A stretch of DNA of 64,000 bases from Botrimarina mediterranea (lineage in GTDB: Bacteria > Planctomycetota > Planctomycetia > Pirellulales > Lacipirellulaceae): assembly GCF_007753265.1 (NCBI RefSeq), contig NZ_CP036349.1, positions 3,505,363 through 3,569,362 of the forward strand. The letters are read 5' to 3'. How positions within the stretch are numbered: position 1 is the first letter of the stretch; every line of letters starts with the position of its first letter. Below the pieces are notes generated by a model. The model did no database searches. It was not told where the DNA came from and was given only the letters and a program-made list of their open reading frames with translations. Position numbers and translations under genes: made by a program. Shown here in pieces: positions 7,284 through 14,947 of the stretch.

Positions 7284-8993
7284 ATGGGTTACGTCGAGAG
7301 ACAACCCTCGGCGGGCCTCCGGCCTGTCATGTCTACGGAACAAGGCAAATATCGATCAGTGCGAGCGTCGCCCACCAAACTGCGTGGAGTCTCCCGGTAC
7401 GTCACGACGGTGACGGTCGTTTGGGGTCTGTGCATTGCGCAAGCGACGGCGTTGCTGCCCACCAGCCCGCGGGTCTCAGCCCTCGTCGAAGCCGGAGTGA
7501 AAACTCTGGAGACGATCCCGTTCGATGGCGGTCAGTACGACCGAATGCTGGGGTCCAAGTGCTTGGTGGGCCTCGCCCTCCACAAGGCGGGCAAAAAGAA
7601 CAGCCCGCGGATTAAGGAGGCCATCCAAGCCTGCGCGGAACGCGCCGGCGAAGTCTCGCGCGACAACTTCACCTACAGCCAGTGCCTGGCGGTGATTTTC
7701 CTATCCGAGGTCGCTCCCAAGACCGAGAAGGCGACCATCCAGCAGTACCTCAACATGTTCACCAAGCGCCAACTGCCCCACGGCGGCTGGGGCTACGTAG
7801 GTGAACAAGTTGGCGACACCTCGCAAACCCAGTACGTCGCCCTGGCGATGTGGCAGGCGCATCGCGCGGGAGTCTCCCTCGATGACGACCAAGTGAAAGG
7901 CCTGATGTCCTGGCTCAACAAGACCCAGGCCCCCGACGGCGGGTGGGGATACCACGGCGTTGTTCCCGACGGCGGCAAGCGCGAAGCCCAGGCCGGCGTC
8001 ACCCCAACGCTTACCGCGGCAGCCATGGCGAGCCTCATGATTGGCGCCGACCTCCACGGTCTGCTCAACGCGGGCTCGATGTCGGTGGCCGCCGGGACTG
8101 GAAACGGCGGCGAACTGCCGCCCTCCCTGCGGTTTTCGAAGGACCGAGTCAGTTCCGCCAAGCCTCTCAGCCCCTCGGGAGTCGATTGGAAAGAGGTTAC
8201 GAAGTCGTTCGAGCTCGGCGAACAGTGGATGAACGAGGCGCCCTTCAACTCGGCTGGAGCCTTCCCGTTCTATTACCTCTACGCCTTGGAACGGTACCAC
8301 TCGTTCAACGAGTTGCGGTCGGGTGAATCGGAACTGGAACCCGAGTGGTACGAGCAGGGCGTCGACTACCTGGAGGGAAGTCAGATCAAGCCGGGCCAAT
8401 GGAACAATGGCTGTGGCGCCCCGGCCGACACGGCGTTTGCCGTTCTGTTCCTCATGCGCGCGACTCAGAAGAGCCTTCAAGGCGGCATCGGCGAGGGGGC
8501 CCTCGTCAGCGGCCGGGGCCTGCCGAAGAACCTCTCGTCCGCGACGCTCAAGCGGGGTCAGGTCGTTGTCGAGATGGACGTCGTGGGCGTCGCCGACTTC
8601 CTCTCGATGATGGAGAAAGGGGAGGCCGACCGCCTCGACGCCCTCGCGGCGGACCCGTCCGCCCTGCTTGTCGGCAAGCTCTCGTCTGCCGACGCGGCGA
8701 GGTTGTCGCAAGTTCTCCGCGCCGGCGAACCGAACCAGCGGCTCGTCGCCGCCCGCGCGCTGGGGAGCCTCGGCGATCTCGACTTCGCCCCGGTGCTCAT
8801 GTACGGGCTGACCGATCCCGACCCACGCGTGGCGCTCGCCTCGCGCGACGGACTGCGGGCCATCGCCCGGCGGCCGCGTGGCTTCGGCATGCCTGACGAG
8901 TTCAACGACGACCAGCGCTACGCCGAACTCGAACAGTGGAAACGGTGGTATCTCACCCTACGGCCGGAGGCGGTGATCGACCTTGGCCGTTGA
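7284..8993 (+). CDS. Prenyltransferase/squalene-cyclase repeat protein with C-terminal HEAT-like repeats
   Basis: First gene of the ExbB/ExbD operon, up to 569 residues. An N-terminal hydrophobic stretch (VTTVTVVWGLCIAQATAL) is probably an export signal or anchor. The body is built of alpha-alpha barrel repeats like those of squalene-hopene cyclases. Two QW-type motifs are plain: LPHGGWGYVGEQ and APDGGWGYHG. The DXDD catalytic motif of a true cyclase is not seen, so it is probably not an enzyme of that type. Near the C terminus there is a HEAT-like pair (RLVAARALGSLGDLDFAPVL, then DPDPRVALASRDGLRAIA). It overlaps the next gene by 11 bases. The start is uncertain: an ATG 15 codons downstream is equally possible. 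The family recurs next to ExbB/ExbD genes in planctomycetes; its role is not established. Confidence 0.8.
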   Translation: MGYVERQPSAGLRPVMSTEQGKYRSVRASPTKLRGVSRYVTTVTVVWGLCIAQATALLPTSPRVSALVEAGVKTLETIPFDGGQYDRMLGSKCLVGLALHKAGKKNSPRIKEAIQACAERAGEVSRDNFTYSQCLAVIFLSEVAPKTEKATIQQYLNMFTKRQLPHGGWGYVGEQVGDTSQTQYVALAMWQAHRAGVSLDDDQVKGLMSWLNKTQAPDGGWGYHGVVPDGGKREAQAGVTPTLTAAAMASLMIGADLHGLLNAGSMSVAAGTGNGGELPPSLRFSKDRVSSAKPLSPSGVDWKEVTKSFELGEQWMNEAPFNSAGAFPFYYLYALERYHSFNELRSGESELEPEWYEQGVDYLEGSQIKPGQWNNGCGAPADTAFAVLFLMRATQKSLQGGIGEGALVSGRGLPKNLSSATLKRGQVVVEMDVVGVADFLSMMEKGEADRLDALAADPSALLVGKLSSADAARLSQVLRAGEPNQRLVAARALGSLGDLDFAPVLMYGLTDPDPRVALASRDGLRAIARRPRGFGMPDEFNDDQRYAELEQWKRWYLTLRPEAVIDLGR

Positions 8994-9852
8994 GTCGCTT
9001 GAATCGCTGCGCCCCGAGCGGGCGGCGTCCGGGCTGCGTGTCAGCGCGTACGACCGCACGAGCAGTTTGCTCATTGCGCTGTTGCTGATGGTCGGCATGA
9101 CGACCTTCGGCATCGTCGTTATTTTCTTCTCCAGCCGGCTGGAACGCACGCCGCCGGCGATCCCGGTGACGCCGGTATCCCCGTTCAACGACAGCGCCGC
9201 CAACAACCCGCAGGCGAACAATCTCTTGCCGGGCGTCGAGAACGCCCCAGAGATACTCGAGAAGAACCTCGAATCGCTTCTCGATCAGCTCTCGATCGCC
9301 GCCACGAGCGACGAGGTCCTCATGGCCGAGGACATGACGACCGAGAACGACCAGAACGCCGGCGCCTCGAAGGGCGACCCCCGCGGCACGGGCGTCTCTG
9401 GCAACGGGATGGGGATGGGTCGCGAACCCCGCCGAGAGATCCGCTTCGAGCCCGAATCGTTCGATCAGTACGCGAAGTGGTTCGACGAGGTCGGCCTCGA
9501 GGTCGCGGTTCTCGGCGCCGACAACGTCGTCTATTACGCATCCAAGGTCAGCACGCCCAACCCCGTTGTCCGAACCGGCGACCCCTCCGAAGACTCCCGG
9601 CTATACTTCAATTCCGCAGGGGGGCCGCTCTACCCGCTCGATCGCCGCCTCGCCGAGAAGGCCGGCATCCTCAAGCACGGCCAGTTGATCCTCGAGTTCT
9701 GCTCGCCCGCCCTGCAAAACAAGCTGCTCGCCCTGGAGAAAGAAGCCGCGGGCGACCGTCCCACAGGGGACATCGCCTTGACCGTGTTCAAGGTCGTGAA
9801 ACGCGGGTCCGGTTACGACTTCGAGGTCGCTGAGCAAAGGCTGTACTTCTAA
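8983..9852 (+). CDS. One-TM envelope protein of the ExbB/ExbD operon, unknown function
   Basis: Starts with TTG inside the end of the preceding gene, so translation is probably coupled. The 289-residue protein has a short cytoplasmic N terminus and one membrane segment (about 27-50, LLIALLLMVGMTTFGIVVIF). A periplasmic linker follows that is rich in Pro, Asn and Gly (about 55-150), then a compact C-terminal domain (about 155-289). This layout (in, one TM, flexible linker, folded tip) matches TonB and TolA, though no TonB sequence motif is visible. Because ExbB and two ExbD follow directly, I infer it is the partner that their proton flow would move. No database family is recognised. Confidence 0.7.
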   Translation: MAVESLESLRPERAASGLRVSAYDRTSSLLIALLLMVGMTTFGIVVIFFSSRLERTPPAIPVTPVSPFNDSAANNPQANNLLPGVENAPEILEKNLESLLDQLSIAATSDEVLMAEDMTTENDQNAGASKGDPRGTGVSGNGMGMGREPRREIRFEPESFDQYAKWFDEVGLEVAVLGADNVVYYASKVSTPNPVVRTGDPSEDSRLYFNSAGGPLYPLDRRLAEKAGILKHGQLILEFCSPALQNKLLALEKEAAGDRPTGDIALTVFKVVKRGSGYDFEVAEQRLYF

Positions 9853-9920
9853 CCCCAACGCGGGCGTTCTCAAGCAGACGCCCCGCTACAACGCGTCGCT
9901 GACAAACTAAAAGAACGAGC

Positions 9921-10547
9921 ATGAAATTCGAGCTGCTCTTCAAGATCGTTGAGTACATCACCTTCATCGGGCTGGGGGGGATCGCCATTTGGGGCGTGTT
10001 CAATCTGATCCTGGTGTGGCGGCGCGTCGCGATGGTGCGCTTCCGTGACGAGGAAGAACTCGACGCCTTCATCGAGGCGATCGACGAGCCCGTCACCGCT
10101 AAGAGGTACGACGACGCGATCGCCCTCTGCGGCGAGGACCGCCGGGCCATGCCGCAGCTCGCGCTCTACGCGATCATGAACCGTGAGCAGGGCGCCGAGC
10201 GCGTCGAGCGGCAACTCGCCGAACGGTTCCAGCTCGACGTGATGTCCGACATCGACTACCGCCTCAGCTGGGTCGCGACCGTCATCAAGAGCGCGCCGAT
10301 GATCGGCCTGCTGGGCACGGTCGTGGGCATGATGGGCGCCTTCTCCAACCTCAGCTCCGGCACCAAGGTCGACACCGGCCAAATGGCCGAGGACATCATG
10401 TTCGCTCTGATCACGACCGCCTGCGGCCTCTCGATCGCGGTGCCGCTGCTCTTGGCCCGTGAAGGCATCAACGTCCAGATCCGCAAGATGGAAGACCTCG
10501 TGACCGCGGGCGTCTCGCAGATCCTCGAGGTCTTACGGCTCCGTTAG
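9921..10547 (+). CDS. MotA/TolQ/ExbB proton channel family protein
   Basis: Inner-membrane channel subunit that, with ExbD-type partners, turns proton flow into mechanical work. It has 208 residues and three membrane segments (about 11-33, 117-141, 158-179), the ExbB topology. The family core is clear: APMIGLLGTVVGMMGAF in TM2, and MFALITTACGLSIAVPLLL in TM3 with the conserved Thr pair (T165/T166). Two ExbD genes follow, so this is a complete stator set. In TonB, Tol and Mot systems a third protein uses the motion; here the candidates are the one-TM products on either side. Confidence 0.93.
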   Translation: MKFELLFKIVEYITFIGLGGIAIWGVFNLILVWRRVAMVRFRDEEELDAFIEAIDEPVTAKRYDDAIALCGEDRRAMPQLALYAIMNREQGAERVERQLAERFQLDVMSDIDYRLSWVATVIKSAPMIGLLGTVVGMMGAFSNLSSGTKVDTGQMAEDIMFALITTACGLSIAVPLLLAREGINVQIRKMEDLVTAGVSQILEVLRLR

Positions 10548-10600
10548 TCTGCCGTCGCTCACATCCATCCGCCCAACCCCGACCCGCCACTTCCGTCGCC

Positions 10601-11080
10601 GTGCCGTTCAATCCCGACGCCGCCACGCTCTCTCCTTCACTTCGCCGGGCCAAGCCCGGCGCGGGAGAGGATGAGGTCGATATCACGCCGATGATTGACA
10701 TCACGTTCCTGCTGTTGATCTTCTTCCTCGTGACCTCGACCCCCGACCAAGAAAGCTCGGTGCGCCTGCCGGAGGCCCTCCACGGCGAAGCGGTCAGTCA
10801 GCTCGAGTCGACCGTCTTCACCATCGGCGAAGCGTCGGGCCCCCTCGCGCCGATCTACGCCGCCGACGGCAAGATCGATGAGTTCCTGCTCCCCGAGGAC
10901 GCCGCCTCGCGAGACGCGGCCATCCAGAAGGCGGTCGAGGCAGGCCTCGTCGATAATAAGCCCAACGTCATCGTCAAAGCCGATAAGAGCGTCGCCTACC
11001 GCCACGTGGCGGCAGTGGTGACCAGCATCTCGCGCGTCGAAGGAGTGAACCTCCACCTCGCCGTCCTCGATACCGATTAG
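10601..11080 (+). CDS. ExbD/TolR-family protein (first copy)
   Basis: Starts with GTG. It has 159 residues: a short basic N terminus, one membrane helix and a periplasmic domain. The helix carries the family signature DITPMIDITFLLLIFFLVTS, with the protonatable Asp at residue 33. The periplasmic part ends with the usual VIVKADKSVAYRHVAAVV region, the TolR/ExbD dimer fold. It sits 53 bases after the ExbB-type gene and 23 bases before a second, divergent ExbD copy, suggesting a hetero-oligomer. Confidence 0.92.
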   Translation: MPFNPDAATLSPSLRRAKPGAGEDEVDITPMIDITFLLLIFFLVTSTPDQESSVRLPEALHGEAVSQLESTVFTIGEASGPLAPIYAADGKIDEFLLPEDAASRDAAIQKAVEAGLVDNKPNVIVKADKSVAYRHVAAVVTSISRVEGVNLHLAVLDTD

Positions 11081-11103
11081 TTCAAGGCGTCCTGAGCCAC
11101 CCC

Positions 11104-11640
11104 ATGGCGACTCCCCCACCACCTCCCGAAGAACCGCGCTCCGGCCCCCGGCCGAGCCCGTGGGCCCGCGCGCGCCGCAACGCGGCCGAGGAGGAAGGGG
11201 ACATGGACATGACGCCGATGGTCGACGTCACGTTCCTGTTGTTGATCTTCTTCATGATCACCGCGGCGTTCGCGCTGCAGAAAGCGATCGCGGTGCCGCC
11301 GGTGAAGGACGACGACTCGGCGCCGACCCAATCGATCGACGAGTTAGAGGAAGACTCGATCATCGTCCGCCTCGACGGCGACAACGTCTACTGGGTCATG
11401 TGCCCCGCCTGGACCGAAGAGGTCAAGGCGCCCAGCCGCCAAGACATGCGCAACCTCGTCCGCGCTGCCCGGAAAGGCCAGATGCCCGACGGCGCCGCCG
11501 GCTCCAGCGGTGGTTATCGCAAGATGCTGGTCCAAGCCAGCGGCGACGCGACGCACGAGTTCGTCGTCTCGGCCCTCGACGCGGGGAGCGGCGCCGGCGT
11601 TGAAGAGATCCGCCTGATGAGTGTCGAAGACGAGTATTAA
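11104..11640 (+). CDS. ExbD/TolR-family protein (second copy)
   Basis: It has 178 residues. A proline-rich cytoplasmic start precedes the helix DMTPMVDVTFLLLIFFMITA, with the key Asp at residue 41. The periplasmic domain differs from the first copy: it contains WVMCPAWTEE and a Gly/Ser-rich turn (AAGSSGGYRKM), then the usual MLVQASGDATHEFVVSALDA. Two unlike ExbD subunits in one operon are common in planctomycetes and myxobacteria; each probably fills one place of the ExbD dimer. A gap of 47 bases separates it from the next gene. Confidence 0.92.
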   Translation: MATPPPPPEEPRSGPRPSPWARARRNAAEEEGDMDMTPMVDVTFLLLIFFMITAAFALQKAIAVPPVKDDDSAPTQSIDELEEDSIIVRLDGDNVYWVMCPAWTEEVKAPSRQDMRNLVRAARKGQMPDGAAGSSGGYRKMLVQASGDATHEFVVSALDAGSGAGVEEIRLMSVEDEY

Positions 11641-11687
11641 CCGCCCCCCGTGCCGCACGACTTTCTCGCAAAGAGACCCCCGACCCG

Positions 11688-14600
11688 ATGGCGACCGCCA
11701 AACAATTCCTCGAAGCGATCGAGCTCCAGAAGCTCGTCTCTAGCGATGTGCTCGACGAGCTGTACGAGGAGTACCGCGCGAGCGGCGGCGCGATCACCGC
11801 GGAGGCCCTCGCTAAGAAACTCCAGTCGCGCGGCCTGATCACCGACGGCAAAGCGGCGACCCTCCTGCAAGCCTCCAGCGAGAGTTTTATTCAGGTCGGA
11901 TCGGGCATCCTCAACCCCGCCAACCCGACGCCTGTCGCGCCGGACGATCCCTTCGATTCGGACCTCGAAACCAAGAAGACTAAGGGCGGCGTCAAACGAG
12001 ACGCGGCCGGCCGGCGGAAGCACGTCCAGAAGTCCCACAAGAACGACTTCGACTCGCCGCTGTTGCTGCTTGGCGGCGGCGCCCTGGCGCTCCTCGCGCT
12101 CGGCGGCATCGCCTTGGTGGTGGTGATGAACCTCCAGTCGGGCGATCAACTGCTCGAGTCGGCCCAATCGGCCTACGCCAGCGGCTCGTACGCGCAAGCC
12201 CGTGAAGTGTACGAAGAGTTCGTCGAGGACTTCGAGGGCAACGCCCGGTGGAGCGAGGCCCGCGTCAAGCTCGCCGTCGTGCGGTTGCGGCAACAGACCG
12301 AGACCGCCAGCGACTGGCCCGCCGCGCTCGCGACCGCCCAGCAAGAGCTGCCGCAGATCGAAGACGAGGAGGCGTTCTCCGAGAACCGCGGCGAGTTCGC
12401 CTCGATCTTGCCGCGTATCGCCCGCGGCCTCGCCGACTCGGCCGACCGCGCTTCCGGCGGCGCCGACTTCGACAACGAGAAGGTCGAGGGGCTCGTGAAC
12501 CAAGCGACCGAAGCGCTCACGCTGGTCAACAACACCAAGTACGTCCCCAAGTCGTTGCGCGACGAACGCGAAGTCACCGCGATCAACGACCTGCTCGACC
12601 GCGTCGCCCGGCGTCGCGAGGCGCTCGACGACCTCGGCAAGACGCTGACGGCGATCGAAGCGGCGACTTCCAGCGGCGACATCGAAGCGGCCTACAAGGC
12701 GCGGACCGCGTTCGTCGATCGGCGCCCCGAGCTGCGTGACGACCCCCGCCTGGCGGAGAAACTCGCAGCCGCGGTGGAAGCCGAACGCAGCCAAGTGAAG
12801 TTCACTCCCGAGCCCGCCGACGCCGTCACGACCGAAGCCGAATCGCCGGTTGCCCTCGCGCTGCCCCTCGTCAACCCGCGCCGCGACGGCGCGGCGACGG
12901 CCGACGGCGTGTTCACGGCGACCTTCCACGGCGTCACCTACGCCGTCAACGCAGCGGACGGGACGCTCGCTTGGCGCCGGCCGGTTGGGGTGCGACTGGC
13001 GGAGACGAATGCGGTGACCCTGGGCGACGATCGGCTGCTGCTTGATCACCGCAGCGGTGAGTTGGTGCGCGTCAACGCCGCGACCGGTGAACTCATCTGG
13101 CGGACGCCGGTCGAAGGCCCCGAAGCGCCCCTCTTCGAGCCGACGATCGCTGGCGAGCGGGTGCTCGTCGCGAGCGAATCGGGCCGCCTCTGGTCCTTCG
13201 ACGCCGCCAGCGGCGCGCGGGTTGGCGCGACCGAGTTCGCCCAGCCGCTGCGTTCGGCGCCGGCGATCGACGCCGAGACCGGCAGGGCCTACGTCGCGGG
13301 TCAGCAGTCGAGTCTCTACACGCTCGACACCGAGTCGCTGGAGTGCATCGGCGTGCGTTTCACGGGTCACGCCCCGGGGACGGTCCTCACGCCGCCGTTG
13401 GCGATCGGCGGTCGCGTCGCGATCATCGAGAACACCGGCGCCGAAACGAGCCGGCTTAGCGTCTACGCGACCGATGAGTCGGGTGTCGTCGGGTCCCAGC
13501 TCGGCGAATGGCGCCTGGAAGGGATCGTCTCGACGCCCGCGGTCGTCTCGGCGCGGCGGTTCTTGGTGGCGACCGAGTCGGGCGCTGTTTACTTGTTCGA
13601 GGTGACCGCCGCGAAAGAGGGCGCGCCGTTGACGCTGATTGCGTCGCAGCCCGCCCAGCCAGGCGAAAAGCGGCGACGCAGCGTCGTGGAGTCGCGGGGC
13701 GAGGTCTGGATCGCCGGCGAAGGGCTCCGCCGCACGGCCGCATCCCTCGCCGATTCTCGGCTGGCGCCGCGCGACCTGCCCGACGCCTGCACGGGAGACC
13801 TGTTCGTCGGCCCGATCGTCAAGAACGGCGACGCCGTGCTCCACGCCCGCGTCCGCAAAGGGGCGCCCGGCCTGACGGTCGCCGCCAGTGATTCGCGCAC
13901 GGGGAGGCTGCTCTGGGAGACGGACTTGGCGGCGCCGCCGTTGGGCGCGCCGATCTACTCCGATTCGGCCCGTGCCGTTGTCGCCTCGACGGTCACGGGG
14001 CAGTCGCACCTGATCGGCCCCCCCGAGGTCCGTGCCCGCCAGTCCACCCAACCGGACGCCGAGCCGAGCCGCCCGCAAGTCTTCGACGCCGTCGCCAGGC
14101 TCGCTAGCACCGATTCGGCGCTCGCGAAAATGGGCGGCGGCGAGTGGCTTGCTGTCCGCGTCGCCCCCCGCGCCGGATCGCGCGCCGTGAGCCTGCCGGG
14201 CGAGCTCGCTTGCGAGCCCGTCACCATGGGTGAGGGAGTACTCACACCGCTCGCCATTGGACAAGTTCACCTGCTCGATCTGGCGGGCCAACCGCTGGCG
14301 ACGCCGTTCCAACCCCGCGTCGCCGCGGGCAGCCCGATCCAATGGACAAAGCCCGCAGTGGCCGGCCCCGTGGCGGTGCTGACCGACGGCGCCGAGACCG
14401 TCTACTGCCTGGCGATCGACTCGTCGGCGTCGGCGAGCCTCGTCGAACGGGCCAGCGCTAAGCTCCCTACGTCAGCGGCGCCGGCCGCTGCGGCGATCGT
14501 CGGCCAGCAGGCCGTGGTGGCGCTCGCTGACAACTCGCTGGCGGCGTTCAGCCTCCCGAGCCTCGACGCCAGCGGGACCCTGCCGCTACCCGGCGCGATC

Positions 14601-14924
14601 GTCTGGGGTCCCTACGCGGCGGGCGACGTCGCCCTCCTAGCCACAGCAGACGAACTCGTGGCGGTGAATCCATCGAGCGAACCCGCGATCGCTTGGCGAG
14701 CGCCGCTCGACAACGCCAAACCGGTTGGCGAGCCACTCGTCGATGGCGATGGCGTCGCCGTGGCGTTCGCCGATGGACGGCTCGTCCGATTCGCGTCGGC
14801 TTCGGGCGACGCGTCGGCGACGCTCGAACTCGGCCAGCCACTCGGCTCAGGCCCCACGGCGTACGGCCCGCGTTGGCTCGTCTCCGCCGCCGACGGCGCG
14901 GTGCTCGTCGTCACTCACCCGTAA
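11688..14924 (+). CDS. One-TM protein with TPR-like segment and PQQ-like beta-propeller
   Basis: Very large exported-domain protein, 1078 residues. Residues 1-70 form a small helical cytoplasmic domain (ITAEALAKKLQSRGLITDGK, then AATLL) that resembles the domain before the kinase domain in the gene at 18583-20076. One membrane helix follows (about 124-147, LLLLGGGALALLALGGIALV). Just outside it is a TPR-like pair (SAYASGSYAQAREVYEEFVE). From about residue 385 to the end there are repeats of the PQQ/PQL type (e.g. YAVNAADGTLAWRRPVG, RVNAATGELIWRTPVEG, YTLDTESLECIGVRF), enough for one or two beta-propellers. That suggests a periplasmic binding platform. The function is unknown. The operon position and ExbB/ExbD upstream suggest it is a subunit of the same machine. 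Confidence 0.82.
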   Translation: MATAKQFLEAIELQKLVSSDVLDELYEEYRASGGAITAEALAKKLQSRGLITDGKAATLLQASSESFIQVGSGILNPANPTPVAPDDPFDSDLETKKTKGGVKRDAAGRRKHVQKSHKNDFDSPLLLLGGGALALLALGGIALVVVMNLQSGDQLLESAQSAYASGSYAQAREVYEEFVEDFEGNARWSEARVKLAVVRLRQQTETASDWPAALATAQQELPQIEDEEAFSENRGEFASILPRIARGLADSADRASGGADFDNEKVEGLVNQATEALTLVNNTKYVPKSLRDEREVTAINDLLDRVARRREALDDLGKTLTAIEAATSSGDIEAAYKARTAFVDRRPELRDDPRLAEKLAAAVEAERSQVKFTPEPADAVTTEAESPVALALPLVNPRRDGAATADGVFTATFHGVTYAVNAADGTLAWRRPVGVRLAETNAVTLGDDRLLLDHRSGELVRVNAATGELIWRTPVEGPEAPLFEPTIAGERVLVASESGRLWSFDAASGARVGATEFAQPLRSAPAIDAETGRAYVAGQQSSLYTLDTESLECIGVRFTGHAPGTVLTPPLAIGGRVAIIENTGAETSRLSVYATDESGVVGSQLGEWRLEGIVSTPAVVSARRFLVATESGAVYLFEVTAAKEGAPLTLIASQPAQPGEKRRRSVVESRGEVWIAGEGLRRTAASLADSRLAPRDLPDACTGDLFVGPIVKNGDAVLHARVRKGAPGLTVAASDSRTGRLLWETDLAAPPLGAPIYSDSARAVVASTVTGQSHLIGPPEVRARQSTQPDAEPSRPQVFDAVARLASTDSALAKMGGGEWLAVRVAPRAGSRAVSLPGELACEPVTMGEGVLTPLAIGQVHLLDLAGQPLATPFQPRVAAGSPIQWTKPAVAGPVAVLTDGAETVYCLAIDSSASASLVERASAKLPTSAAPAAAAIVGQQAVVALADNSLAAFSLPSLDASGTLPLPGAIVWGPYAAGDVALLATADELVAVNPSSEPAIAWRAPLDNAKPVGEPLVDGDGVAVAFADGRLVRFASASGDASATLELGQPLGSGPTAYGPRWLVSAADGAVLVVTHP

Positions 14925-14947
14925 TCGCGTTCACCCCCAGTCACTCG

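Noticed and set aside
7284-8993. Genuine squalene-hopene cyclase
   Set aside because: The DXDD motif is not seen and there are HEAT-like repeats at the end; only the barrel-repeat style is shared.
11637-14342. Reading frame of 901 codons on the minus strand opposite the PQQ-like gene
   Set aside because: It is rich in Arg, Gly and Ala with no recognisable domain; the plus strand carries a membrane helix and clear PQQ-type repeats in an operon. High GC makes long antisense frames common.
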